Below are positions 1-9,660 of a stretch of DNA of 64,000 nt, piece by piece. Within the stretch, counting starts at the first letter, position 1; each line of letters begins with the position of its first letter. Source of the DNA: Pieris napi (taxonomy: Eukaryota; Arthropoda; Insecta; Lepidoptera; Pieridae). The position numbers were made by a program, and so were the translations under genes. Location: the NCBI RefSeq assembly GCF_905475465.1, contig NC_062252.1, positions 3,348,001-3,412,000 of the forward strand, given 5' to 3'. Under the pieces are notes generated by a model. That model searched no databases. It was not told the DNA's origin and saw only the letters and a program-made list of their open reading frames with translations.

Positions 1-3
1 TCA

Positions 4-2001
4 ATGTCCACAGATGATCAACATTGTATTGACTTTTACAAGCAAACAACAAAAAGACTCGAAGACGGACGGTATCAGGTCAGGTTACCAATGACAGAAA
101 ATTTTGAAGAGAAACTAGGAGAGTCTAAACACATAGCAATAGCACAATTTCGTAACATCGAAAAGAAACTAGCCAAAGATCCTAATTTGGCAACAAGTTA
201 CAAACAATTCATGCAGGAATATCTAGACTTAGGTCATATGACACCTTGTATATACATGTATAACAAAAGGGCTTCCCCGGAATGTTATCTCCCGCACCAC
301 GGCGTGCAGCGTGCCGACGCGAGCAAATTCCTACGCTATGTTTACAGTGGGTTAGCAAAGACGTCGTCTGAGTTCAGTCTTAATGATTTAATGTACAAAG
401 GTCCGAATTTACAGAAAGACTTGCAATCACTTATTTTATCATGGAGACAATATAAAGTCGACTTCAGCGCCGACATAGAAAAAATGTTTCGGAAAATCTT
501 GATATATGAAACCGATCAAAATCTTCAAAAAATTGTATGGAGGAATTCACTAGAGGAACCTATCTATTTAACGCCGCACGAGCTACAAAATGCAAGTCGG
601 TTGATCATTATCAATGAGCAAAGATCCGCATTCGCAATCGATATAGAGCATTATCGCGAACATAAACGTGTGCAAAGTAAAAGCAAATTATTATCTTTGA
701 CACCGCACCTGGACAAGTCGGGAATCCTTAGAGTTGGCGGAAGATTATCAAAAGCAAACATAGATCCTGAGATGAAGCACCCAGCAATCATACCCCACGA
801 AGGGCGTCTCACGACCTTACTGATAGCAGAAGCACATGAACTAACTTATCATGGTGGGCCAAGACTTACTGTGACATGTTTAAGAAAGAAGTACTGGATC
901 ATAAGAGGATACAGTGCCACCAAAAAATATTTGAGATCATGCGTAACCTGCAAACGACACGATCCTGTGTTGGGCCAACAACTGATGGCTGACCTCCCCG
1001 AAGCAAGGGTCAACGAGGCACCCCCATTCTATCACACAGGAGTGGACTACACGGGGTTCGTAGAAGCAAAAGCAAGCAGAGGTAGAAGCATTCGAACTAC
1101 TAAAGCATACATAGCAGTGTTCGTTTGCATGGTCACTAAAGCAGTACACCTAGAGTTGGTGTCTGACCTAAGCAGTGAGGCATTTTTGGCGGCTCTTAGG
1201 AGAATGGCTTCAAGGAGAAACGCACCTCGGCATATCTATTCCGATCAAGGAACTAACTTTATTAAAGCAAACAGAATATTACAAGAGGAAATAGAAGAAT
1301 TTCAAAGCATGTTCAACGATAGTTTTTTCTCCGAGGTATCTGAAATGAAAATCGACTGGCACTTTAACGCCGCCACCTGGGCGAGTGCCGGAGGACTGTG
1401 GGAAAGAGCAGTACGTAGCCTCAAACATCACCTAAAAAGAGTTATAGGGCAGCAGAAACTTACCTTTGAAGAGTACTCCACTCTTCTATCACAGCTAGAA
1501 GCATGTTTAAACTCTAGGCCGCTCTGCGCATTAACAGAAGATGCGGACGACTTGCAAATCCTAACCCCAGCGCATTTCCTGACGGGAAGGGCAGGTTCGA
1601 TCATTATACAGACAAAGGAAGATGCAAGGACAAGGTGGCATCTCACTAGCAAATTATTTACAGACATATGGAAGCAATGGAAATCAGACTATCTCACCCA
1701 GCTAACAGAAAGAACAAAATGGCGAAAAAGTTGTAAAAACATTGAAATTGGAGAAATCGTTCTTATACATGACGCTAATTTACCGCCAGGGAAGTGGGCG
1801 ATGGGTCGCGTCGTCCAGCTTCACCCGGGTTCAGATGGACTGGTAAGAGTTGTTACCCTAAAAACAAAAAATGGTTTATTAAGGAGACCGATCATCAAAT
1901 TGTCAGCATTACCTCTCGCCGACACGTCGTCTGAAAGCAAGCAAGAACAAGAACAAGAGCAAGAACAAAACAGAAAAAAAAACTCCAAGCAAGCAAACTA
2001 A
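4..2001 (+). CDS. BEL/Pao Pol polyprotein fragment: partial RT, integrase, DUF5641
   Basis: A 665-residue open frame, probably continuing from outside the window, so the first Met is not a trusted start. Residues about 1-180 match the N-terminal fingers/palm part of a BEL/Pao reverse transcriptase (PHHGV, SLNDLMYKGPNLQKDL, ADIEKMF). The frame then passes near residues 180-191 straight into the pre-integrase region (TPHELQNAS, SGILRVGGRL). No YxDD polymerase motif and no RNase H are seen, so an in-frame internal deletion is inferred. The integrase keeps its HHCC zinc-binding module (HELTYHGG then CVTC), catalytic Asp in HTGVDYTGF, Asp in YSDQGTNF and Glu in GGLWERAVRS. A DUF5641 domain (GEIVLIHDANLPPGKWAMGRV) and a Gln/Glu-rich tail follow. 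Integrase would insert element cDNA into the genome; polymerase function should be lost here. Confidence 0.88.
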   Translation: MSTDDQHCIDFYKQTTKRLEDGRYQVRLPMTENFEEKLGESKHIAIAQFRNIEKKLAKDPNLATSYKQFMQEYLDLGHMTPCIYMYNKRASPECYLPHHGVQRADASKFLRYVYSGLAKTSSEFSLNDLMYKGPNLQKDLQSLILSWRQYKVDFSADIEKMFRKILIYETDQNLQKIVWRNSLEEPIYLTPHELQNASRLIIINEQRSAFAIDIEHYREHKRVQSKSKLLSLTPHLDKSGILRVGGRLSKANIDPEMKHPAIIPHEGRLTTLLIAEAHELTYHGGPRLTVTCLRKKYWIIRGYSATKKYLRSCVTCKRHDPVLGQQLMADLPEARVNEAPPFYHTGVDYTGFVEAKASRGRSIRTTKAYIAVFVCMVTKAVHLELVSDLSSEAFLAALRRMASRRNAPRHIYSDQGTNFIKANRILQEEIEEFQSMFNDSFFSEVSEMKIDWHFNAATWASAGGLWERAVRSLKHHLKRVIGQQKLTFEEYSTLLSQLEACLNSRPLCALTEDADDLQILTPAHFLTGRAGSIIIQTKEDARTRWHLTSKLFTDIWKQWKSDYLTQLTERTKWRKSCKNIEIGEIVLIHDANLPPGKWAMGRVVQLHPGSDGLVRVVTLKTKNGLLRRPIIKLSALPLADTSSESKQEQEQEQEQNRKKNSKQAN

Positions 2002-2074
2002 TGAATCATGTAAAGGTCAATCATCAGCCGGAAAGAAGACACGACCAGTTAAGAAAAAATTCGACTTTATATCA

Positions 2075-2749
2075 ATGGCGATAGCGCTTCTTTCATTCAT
2101 GAGCATTATGTCTACGTCTAGATCGGAGTATAATATTACTGAGATGAGCGCCAGCCAATCGTTGTATTTCGACCCCATAACAAAGATGCAACTTATCAGA
2201 GACAAATGGACCTTAGTTGTGTACCACGATATGGCCCCGTACTGGCAAGGTGAACTAGCATACAAAAAATTATCAAATCACTTGGACAAACTATGTACTA
2301 ACATCGAGAATAATCAACAATGCCATATGATTTTACTACAAATGAATCACGACTACTCAGAATTACAATATAACAATCAACTTTTATTGACACCGCATCT
2401 TACCGAGCACTCCAGACAGCGTCGCGGTCTTATCAACGGCGTAGGCTACCTTGAGAACACATTGTTTGGTGTGCTAGATCAGCATTTTGCAGATAAATAC
2501 TCTGAGAACATTGAACTGATTAGAAATAATCAACAACACATGGTAAATCTATGGCGTAACCAAACTTCTATAGTAGAGACAGAATTTAACTTGCTAAAAA
2601 GAACAGAAGCATCGATGGAAAGGCAGTATAACATTATAAGTAGTCGGTTAAACTCTCTCGATAAGGCAACAAACGATTTTAATAAACAAATACAGAGCAT
2701 GTCGGCGTCGGCGACGTCTGGTGCTCTCACCGGGCGCGCAATGCAGTGA
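2075..2749 (+). pseudogene. Env-like (baculovirus F-type) glycoprotein remnant of the retrotransposon
   Basis: A 224-residue open frame downstream of Pol. It starts with a hydrophobic segment that could be a signal peptide, then an ectodomain-like region. Near residues 113-118 there is a basic furin-type cleavage motif (RQRR) followed by a Gly-rich hydrophobic stretch, the layout of the insect retroelement Env/baculovirus F-type fusion family. The frame stops soon after a helical heptad-like region with no transmembrane anchor, and is much shorter than usual family members (about 500 or more residues). It is best read as a truncated, probably non-functional remnant. Family assignment rests on the cleavage-site context and position after Pol. 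Confidence 0.68.
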
Positions 2750-2944
2750 TAATAGTGAAATACAATCAGTGGTTCACAATGAAAGTGAAAGTGTTAGTGC
2801 GCGAAAGGCATTCTCGATAATCGAAGATAGTGTCGTGTAACATAAACACTCATTTTTTTATTATTTTTTTATCAGTAAATTTTTTTCTATGATTATTATG
2901 TATAATTTTAAGCATTTTGTTTTTTTTTCTCCCGCCCGGGAGCA

Positions 2945-3137
2945 TGTTCGGAAAGTAACCGAACACCTTGTAAAATAGCATAAGTACATATAGTTAGATC
3001 GCCGCCTGCGCGCGACGCTTTTCTATAACATCAGCGTATCATCAACCATCACCGCGATCACTCATTAAATTAGTTTTTAAGAGCAAAGCAATCTTTTATT
3101 TAAATATCATTAAAGTGTTTTGGCAACAGCCCGAACA
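2945..3137 (+). repeat. Putative 3' LTR of the BEL element
   Basis: A 193-bp segment bounded by short inverted ends TGTTCGG and CCGAACA, the TG...CA-type boundary of LTRs and of BEL elements in particular. It follows a T/C-rich stretch and ends where host intron sequence resumes. The partner 5' LTR is not in the window, so the borders come only from the terminal inverted repeat. The bases just after it (gacac) may be a 5-bp target duplication. Confidence 0.6.
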
Positions 3138-3335
3138 GACACTTTCTTATGTTAAATATCCTTTGTAATAAATTAGGTTAGACTTAAATTACTTATTAGT
3201 CTTAAGTTAGGCTAGATTGTAATGTTCCATGATGTCTTAGTAAAGACATGTATATAAAAAAAAAACTTCTAAAAGTTACTTTTACTTATATGTTAAAAGA
3301 TCTATACTCATATAATACTTTTTTTTTTTAATTAC

Positions 3336-6300
3336 CTTAAGTGCAGCAGGCGCGTTGGATAATGTGATGAGTGTGCCAGCAGCTTCATAACGCACAGCGG
3401 CACTTGGTGCATTGAGAAGACCGTACACTGTACGAATAAAACGGGAACGCTCGCTTGGGTTCACATGGCACACCTGGAAAGTTTTTCAATTCTTACCAAA
3501 ATCTAAATCTTGTAGTCTGTGAAATCGAACCGCGGGAGATTTATGTACTAAGAGGCCATCCATACAGTACGTCACACGTTAATGGGGAGGGAGGGTATCA
3601 CCGAAGTGTGACATCGTGTGACAAGGGGCATGGTGGGGTCAATACTTTTGTGACGTCACATGTTAAAATTTTAAATACTATAACCATTGATATACAAAAA
3701 ACCCAAGATGCACAGTCTCGAATAAAAGTAACGCTCGAAAGTGTCCCGAAACACTATTTCTGTCTCTTTCTATAAGTTACAAGCATATATTATTGCAAAA
3801 TCAACCTTACGCGAATTGTTTAAAGTTGTTATTACAACGATTATTTTTAAATACATACATAAATTTTAAAAATGTGTGACCTCACATTAAGGGGTTATAT
3901 ATAACTCATTTATTCATAAAAAGTATCGATGATTACTGACAAGCTACAATGGCGTAACAGTGTTGCCAACATAATAGAAAAGGTGATTTAGCACTGAAGC
4001 AACAAATTCCAAATCAAATTACTTTATTTTTCTGTCCCTTTCTATGTTCCTAGGGAGCGTTCAAGTATTACGTAACACAATTTTTGGAGATTATTGACCC
4101 CCCTTCCGGGACGTTACGGGAAGGCCCTTCCCCCATGTAACTCGCCGTAACGTTTTTCAGTACCCAAGTACAGTACTGTACCCAAGTATAGTAAAACGTT
4201 TCGTTTTCTATTCGAAAATAATATTAACAATAACGTGTAATTCAATCCCCGCCCCAAATCGTAACGTTTTACAAAATAACCCTCCCCCTCCCAAAATTCG
4301 TTACGTAATACTTGAACGCTCCCCTATACATATGTATGGTGTATATACACCCAATGATCTCATTGAAAGTCAGAGCTGGGATCACAAGGCTTGCCTGAGT
4401 GTCCATAGCGAACTCACTGAGTGAGGCCAAATTAACACTGCATACTACTATACCTTTTTTGTTATACTGCCAAAACCGTTTACGACATTGCTTAGAACAA
4501 CATATCGGTAATATTGACCAAAATCAAAGGTTCCAGCTGAATTCTATTGTATTAGGTACTTAATAATAACGTTCATCGACTGTTATGACTATCGGTTTTT
4601 ACAACCAAATATGAGTAGTCCCTTCGATGTCGTTATAACAGATTTTGACTTTCTTTGTTATTGTGTTACTTTTTGTATAAATGTTTCTTTCTTTCAAAAA
4701 GGTAAATTGATATTACTTTTTTTTCACACCAATTAACCTAGTCCCATGCTAAGCTGGTGAAGCTTGTGTTATGGGTACTAGGCAACGGATATACATGCAT
4801 ATTATAGATAGATAGACATATAAATACATATTTTAACACCCAAGACCTAAGTACAACACCAAATGCTCATCACATCGATGTACGTCTCAGCCGGGGATCG
4901 AACCCGGGACCCATGGATTCGCAGTCAGGGGTACTAACCACTAGACCAATGAGTCGTCTAAAACTAAAAATTAAGACGCAATTAAAAAAGTATAGCATGT
5001 TAAACATAATATTTTACCTTATAGATTAATTCTACAATAACTAATTGCAGAATATCACCAAATCCGTGAACACTGTCCAGTCTTGAGGAGAGATAGGACA
5101 GTGCCCTCTCTTGGTCAGCATGTAACAGCATAAGGAACGCATTACGCTTGCAAGACATGTCCTGTTCACCTTCCAGGAAGTTAGCCACAAGTTCCGGGGC
5201 ATCAGGGATGAGAAACTCAAAGTTCCTACAAATTAAAAACCACATATTATATCTCATTTTGTATATTGGGACATAGTCCCAAATGTTTATTAATAGTGTT
5301 AGAAAAAACAGAATATTTTCAAACATTTATGATATTTTAACTTTATATACTACAATAGAGTATTATTGGTGTTGTAACTGATAAATAAAAAAGAATATAG
5401 ATTTTTTTATAAATTTCTACTTTGTTAATAATAATATATAAAAAAATAATTGATGTAATGAATGTTAATATAATAAAATAAATTTTCTTAGGTAGTGATA
5501 TGAAATATTTAGTATTATTTGTTGTTATAATGTTAAATCTCAGTTTTCTTTATAATATGGTTTTGTCTATTGATGTGCTTATTTGTTTTATTTTTCGTAT
5601 ATAATATTTTTTATCTATGTAATCTGTTTTGGCTTTCTGTACTGTCTAAGTGTTTGTTTTATAATATTATGTATGTTAGCTGTAAGATTACTTATAATTA
5701 ATTAAATAAAATATAAATAAATAAATTGTACCTGAAGATTGTAAATATAGCTAGGACAGCATTTCTTCTCACATAAGAATGTCTATGTTCGAGACAAGCT
5801 CTGATTGCAGGCATCAAAGGCTCCAGCAATTCTGGTTCTTTCAACTTACATAAGAAGCGTAGTGTTGAACCACGAAGAAACTCATTTGGATGTTGAAGAT
5901 CCTAAAAAAATATTATTACTTAGTAACTCTTACGCTTAGTACATTTTGGGTTCTCTAAAGCAATACTTTTTGTAATGGCATCTTAGAGTATCTTACAGCT
6001 TGCAGATTAAGTAAAAGTGTCACAAAAAGAGATTGGTTCCCATGACTATTGAAGTATTTATAGGCCCTGCCAGTATGGAAAAAATACAGTCACAAAAGTA
6101 ATGCTTATTAAAGTTAATTTTAGTAAAAAAATAATTTAAGAATTTTTTTAATTAGAATAGTAATAATGGTATTGCCTTATAACTTGGTACAATTACACTG
6201 ATTAACATTGATTATAGGACTATTACCTTTCTATACGCGTCACATACAAGAATCATTTCTTGTAAGAGTTTGCCATCTGGTGAGGTTTTTGGGACTATCT

Positions 6301-6827
6301 CCCAAAAGATCAATAACAACTTCTTTATTGTATGGTCTTGCAGTGGCAATACAAATCGAATGATAATCATCAGTAGACCTGGTATTTTTTCACCAGATAA
6401 AATTATGCCAATTGTCTTCTTTAAAGCTTCAATTTTCTTTTTGATATCACCTTTTTCTGGATAGATTATGAGTATTAATATAACTTGTGTATATAAAATA
6501 ACATACAATTTTGCAAAAGACTACTATAATTTAAGTTGAATTTAGAAACTAACCATCCAATCCAAATTGCTACTTGCTATGTCTACATAAACACAGGTTG
6601 ACTAAAATTTTAAAATCTAAATTTATTAGTGTTATAAGAAAGTTAACCCTATATAGCAGCAGCAATAAAAAATAAGATTATAAGACAATTTTTGTAAATG
6701 ATAATTACTAAATATTTAAATGAGCATTACACATACCCAGATCAATCTTAAGTTGCATCTCATTGTAGGGCTCAGTGTCTGTTGGGAAATTAATTAAAGT
6801 GTAACAAGGCTGTTCTACCCCTGCCAT
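3336..6827 (-). CDS. COPB1: Coatomer subunit beta (beta-COP), first five coding exons
   Basis: Exons in gene order: 6737-6827 (ATG at 6827), 6227-6456, 5732-5901, 5018-5225, 3336-3473, all with GT-AG borders and compatible phases; together 837 nt, the first 279 residues. The protein begins MAGVEQPCYTLINFPTD and contains PGLLMIIIRFVLPLQDHTIK, ACLEHRHSYVRRNAVLAIF, FLIPDAPELVANFLEGEQD and RYEAAGTLITLSNAPAALK, all near-identical in kind to animal beta-COP. This is the N-terminal HEAT-repeat adaptin-like trunk of the COPI vesicle coat, which acts at the cis-Golgi in retrograde transport to the ER. The remaining roughly 670 residues lie left of the window, beyond the BEL insertion. A non-coding first exon is likely from 6908 rightward: a donor at 6907 pairs with the acceptor just before the ATG exon (6831). 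Confidence 0.96.
4053..4324. mobile_element. MITE with perfect 23-bp terminal inverted repeats
   Basis: The left end (GGGAGCGTTCAAGTATTACG and three more bases, 4053-4075) is exactly repeated in reverse complement at 4301-4323. TA occurs at both flanks, as expected of a TA target duplication. The interior is non-coding with G/C homopolymer runs. A partial copy with the same end (CGTTCAAGTATTACGTAA) occurs near 51715. Confidence 0.7.
4725..4963 (-). mobile_element. tRNA-derived SINE, family A, copy 1
   Basis: On the minus strand the head carries a tRNA-like A box (TGGTCTAGTGGTTAGT) and B box (GGTTCGATCCC), followed by a unique body ending CCCATGCTAAGCTGG and an A-rich tail. The same roughly 240-bp unit recurs at 25627-25889 (minus) and 37254-37514 (plus). 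It is a SINE, not a tRNA gene, because the acceptor and anticodon stems do not form. Confidence 0.8.
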
Positions 6828-6907
6828 TGTGCTGAAACAAACACTACTAGATAAAATGTTTATAGTTATAAACAATAACTATTATTTTACATACTATTAA
6901 TACCAAC

Positions 6908-7470
6908 CTGTGTGAAAGTTTTGTTCTAAAACAAATAATTCGTAAAGATTAGAATTTCTTTTACAATTACTCAAAGAGCAATAATAACAATTACTAAATA
7001 CTAAAGTCTGCTTTAGGTGATTTTTTTTAAATTCAGGTAAAGTTAGAATAAAATACGTGTCACCAAATTACAAATCGGAATTAAGTTTGACAAATGTCAT
7101 AACTTATGTCTCACAACCCACACGTGACAGTGATGTTGGCTTTGTAAATACATCTGTCATCTGGTTTGTAGGTCCTTCAATTCTCGTCTGTGGAATGTGA
7201 ATTCGGGCTTCAGTTCGGCTTAAAGATCTATGCCGCTCCCAGCGCTTTGTTTTGTTACTTGTTTTCACATTTCAGTCGTAATAGATTATTGAACAGCTGA
7301 AATAATTTTATTTACTTGGTTATAAGCCTATTCTTATGAACTATACCTTATTTTCATAATTTTTTTAACTCAATTCATTCACAAGTTATAGAAGTGATCT
7401 TTATAAAGTGTCTGTGTGTATAATTCTATACTCTAAAAACTAAAATCAGCAATCGGCTTACATCAAAGAA
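6908..7470. promoter_or_regulatory. Shared divergent promoter/5' UTR region of COPB1 and TMEM129
   Basis: About 560 bp separate the COPB1 5'-UTR splice donor (minus, 6907/6908) from the TMEM129 ATG (7471). Both genes point outward, so their promoters and 5' UTRs must fit in this interval. No TATA box can be placed with confidence. The arrangement suggests a bidirectional housekeeping promoter; exact start sites cannot be read from sequence alone. Confidence 0.5.
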
Positions 7471-9660
7471 ATGGATGTTTTAATATCTCTGTTTTACGTA
7501 CTGTTCGCTTTATGCATAGTTTTCCCTCCCACGGAGTTCGTATCCGCTGGATTCACAATACCGCAGCTGTTTGAAAGCTTTCTTGGTTCAGAAGATAATA
7601 ACTTTATTAAATATCACATGAGGAGAACATCAATAACACTTTTAATACACTCCTTTTTGCCCTTGGGATATGTTGTCACATTGTGGTGTTGTGGTGAACG
7701 GGGTGAATGGATGCCTTGCCTTTTTTTTGCATCTTGTTCGATTCCTTTTCTTGCCCTGTATAAATTAGCTTGTTGGTGGGAACATAATCAAATAAATCAT
7801 CCTGTGGTGAAAGCTCTTCTACCCTATGCAGAAGTTGAAGGAGATTGGAGAACATTTGCTTCAAGCTTTAATATGGAATTTAGAGGGTATGTTGTTATTT
7901 GAGGAACAATTAATATTTTAAAACTTATTTACAATTTTATTTAGTTGTTTGATTTTAATAAATTCTATTAGTTATTGAAATAATTTAATTTGCAGCTCTA
8001 ACAATGTGTTTATACCTTTGAATAATGTAAGCACAGTGAAAATAACAACACGCTGGATCATTAAAGTATCTCAATATAGTATTAACCTGGTACAACAAGG
8101 GGACTGCACTTTAGTCGCTACAGGTGTAAGTAGTATTCTATAAATATCCTTTTTGAGTAATGGCTATTTTGTGTGTACCAATGATGTTTAACAATGATTT
8201 ATAATTTCTTTTTTAGACTGACACTCATGACTTAGCCCCAACAGGTGAAAGTGAAATGCAATATCTGAACATAGAAGCCATCCCAGAAAGGGAAAATGTC
8301 AAACCTTTTTCATTTCGTATCTCATCAATAACTCTGCGGGAATTACAGCCTAGACTAGAGCGGCCAGTTAGGGTACCAGAACACATTTCGTTGATTCCCC
8401 CATTGATTGAAAGATTTATTAGTGTATTCAAGGATCATGTTAGACAGAACCCTGTGTATTATGTAGATCAGGTAATTAATATTATCAATTTGAAAATATA
8501 CTCTATACATATTATATTGACAGTTATGCCCGCATGAAAGTAGCAATTATTTATTAATAAGTTGCAATTAAAATTTAATCTCTTCATTATTCCATATATA
8601 TTTTTATCCAGTTTAATTCCTACCACTCTACAATCCTACAATATTACAATGTTTCTATGCATAAGTTGGTAGGTAGTAAAACATACAAATGAGATCTACG
8701 AATCACATACCATAAATATGTCTACTCGTTAGTAATATACAAAAGAGCATAGTGATTTATTGTATAATATTTATTTCCAACAGGAGTTAGAACAATGTAT
8801 AGGATGTATGAACAATCAAGCTGATATTAAGATCAATAAAAGGTGTGTATCTGATTCTTTGAATGGGACCAGAGCACCTTGCCAACAGTGTAATTGTAGG
8901 TGAGTTTTAAGCAAAATATTTATTTACCTTTTAATTGTTTTGTATTCTTTTATTTCTTATTTATTTTATTGTCAGTATCCTATTTAACTTATATTACCTA
9001 TAGTATTGTCTTTGATTGACATAACTTTTATACATTTAAATAAAAAACTTTTTTTGAACGGATTGAAGTTATGTATTATTATAAATTTACAACTATTTAA
9101 ACATAATTTTAAATTTATCCGACGTTTCGCGTGCTTTATGGTTGGGTTGGGTTCCTCCATCTTTTAGTCGATACCAACTCCGGGAAAATAAATACAGATA
9201 ATGCAACTTTCTCTGCAGCTGTGATACTTTTTGACATTCAACATCTTTTGTCTTCAGTCACCGTGACCACGCACGCTGTAAAGCACGCGAAACGTCGGAT
9301 AAATTTAAAATTATGTTTAAATAGTTTTAAATTTATAATAATATTATATAACTTCAATCCGTTCAAAAAAAGTTTTTTATTTAAATTATATTACCTATTT
9401 AACTCATCTACTTGTTAAATCTTTTTATTTATTTATGTTTGTATTTTCCACACAAAGGCGGTGGTGAGTTAAATGTTTCATTATTGCTGATTGCTAGAGT
9501 CCTTTGGTGCGCGCCATGCATGGCTCGTTGGTGGGCAGCTCGAGCAGGCAGCCTATCGCCCAATGCCTGGCTGGCAGCACGCGGCTCGTGTCCGGTTTGC
9601 CGCGCTGTCTTTTGTATGGTCGACGTAAGCCCCGCTGAAAAAAGACGTGTCTCTCATTAG
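7471..9660 (+). CDS. TMEM129: TMEM129, ER-membrane RING-type E3 ubiquitin ligase
   Basis: Exons 7471-7886, 7996-8125, 8217-8471, 8784-8899 and 9498-9660; 1080 nt, 359 residues, close to the human protein (362). Family matches include VFPPTEFVSAGFTIPQLF, LGSEDNNFIKYHMRRT, the TEFR-like NMEFRG, and a C-terminal atypical RING read as CIGC, CQQCNC, WCAPCM and CPVCRAVFC. The N-terminal half has three hydrophobic segments (about residues 5-25, 55-75 and 88-105), as expected of an ER multi-pass protein whose RING faces the cytosol. Known family role: an E3 ligase in ER-associated degradation working with an ER-anchored E2. It is divergent from COPB1. The last intron (8900-9497) carries a hairpin repeat element, which does not disturb the splice sites. 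Confidence 0.95.
9002..9385. mobile_element. Hairpin (foldback) element, copy 1, in TMEM129 intron 4
   Basis: A 384-bp element flanked by an exact 13-bp direct repeat (TTATATTACCTAT at 8989-9001 and 9386-9398). It begins AGTATTGTCTTTGATT and contains two arms of about 100 bp in inverted orientation (roughly 9040-9139 and 9279-9380), each with ATCCGACGTTTCGCGTGC or its complement, around a 140-bp centre. A second copy lies at 40857-41235. The open frames inside it are by-products of the repeat. Confidence 0.75.

Larger units (their letters stand above)
1..3137 (+). mobile_element. BEL/Pao LTR retrotransposon, 3' part, internally deleted
   Basis: The 3' portion of a BEL/Pao-type element: a Pol reading frame (4-2001), an Env-like reading frame (2075-2749) and a short 3' LTR (2945-3137). 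The 5' LTR, Gag and start of Pol lie outside the window, if present. It sits about 200 bp from a beta-COP exon, inside that gene's intron and in opposite orientation. The coding frames are open, so the insertion looks fairly young, but Pol lacks part of its polymerase and Env is truncated, so this copy is not expected to be autonomous. Confidence 0.85.
3474..5017. other. COPB1 intron rich in repeats
   Basis: The intron between coding exons 4 and 5. It holds a MITE-like repeat from about 3549 (GGCCATCCATACAGTACGTC, with a related TGTGTGACCTCACATT block near 3873), a 272-bp terminal-inverted-repeat element at 4053-4324 and a SINE at 4725-4963. No additional exon is seen. Confidence 0.6.

Noticed and set aside
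4840..4963. tRNA gene candidates at SINE heads (also 25790-25889, 37254-37330, 48841-48910)
   Set aside because: A and B boxes are present but the acceptor and anticodon stems do not form, and the sequences continue into repeated SINE bodies.
6270..6464. Plus-strand open frame of 64 residues
   Set aside because: Antisense to a beta-COP coding exon.
9131..9660. Open frames of 95 and 82 residues on the plus strand
   Set aside because: The first lies inside the hairpin repeat; the second is the last TMEM129 exon extended leftward into its intron.
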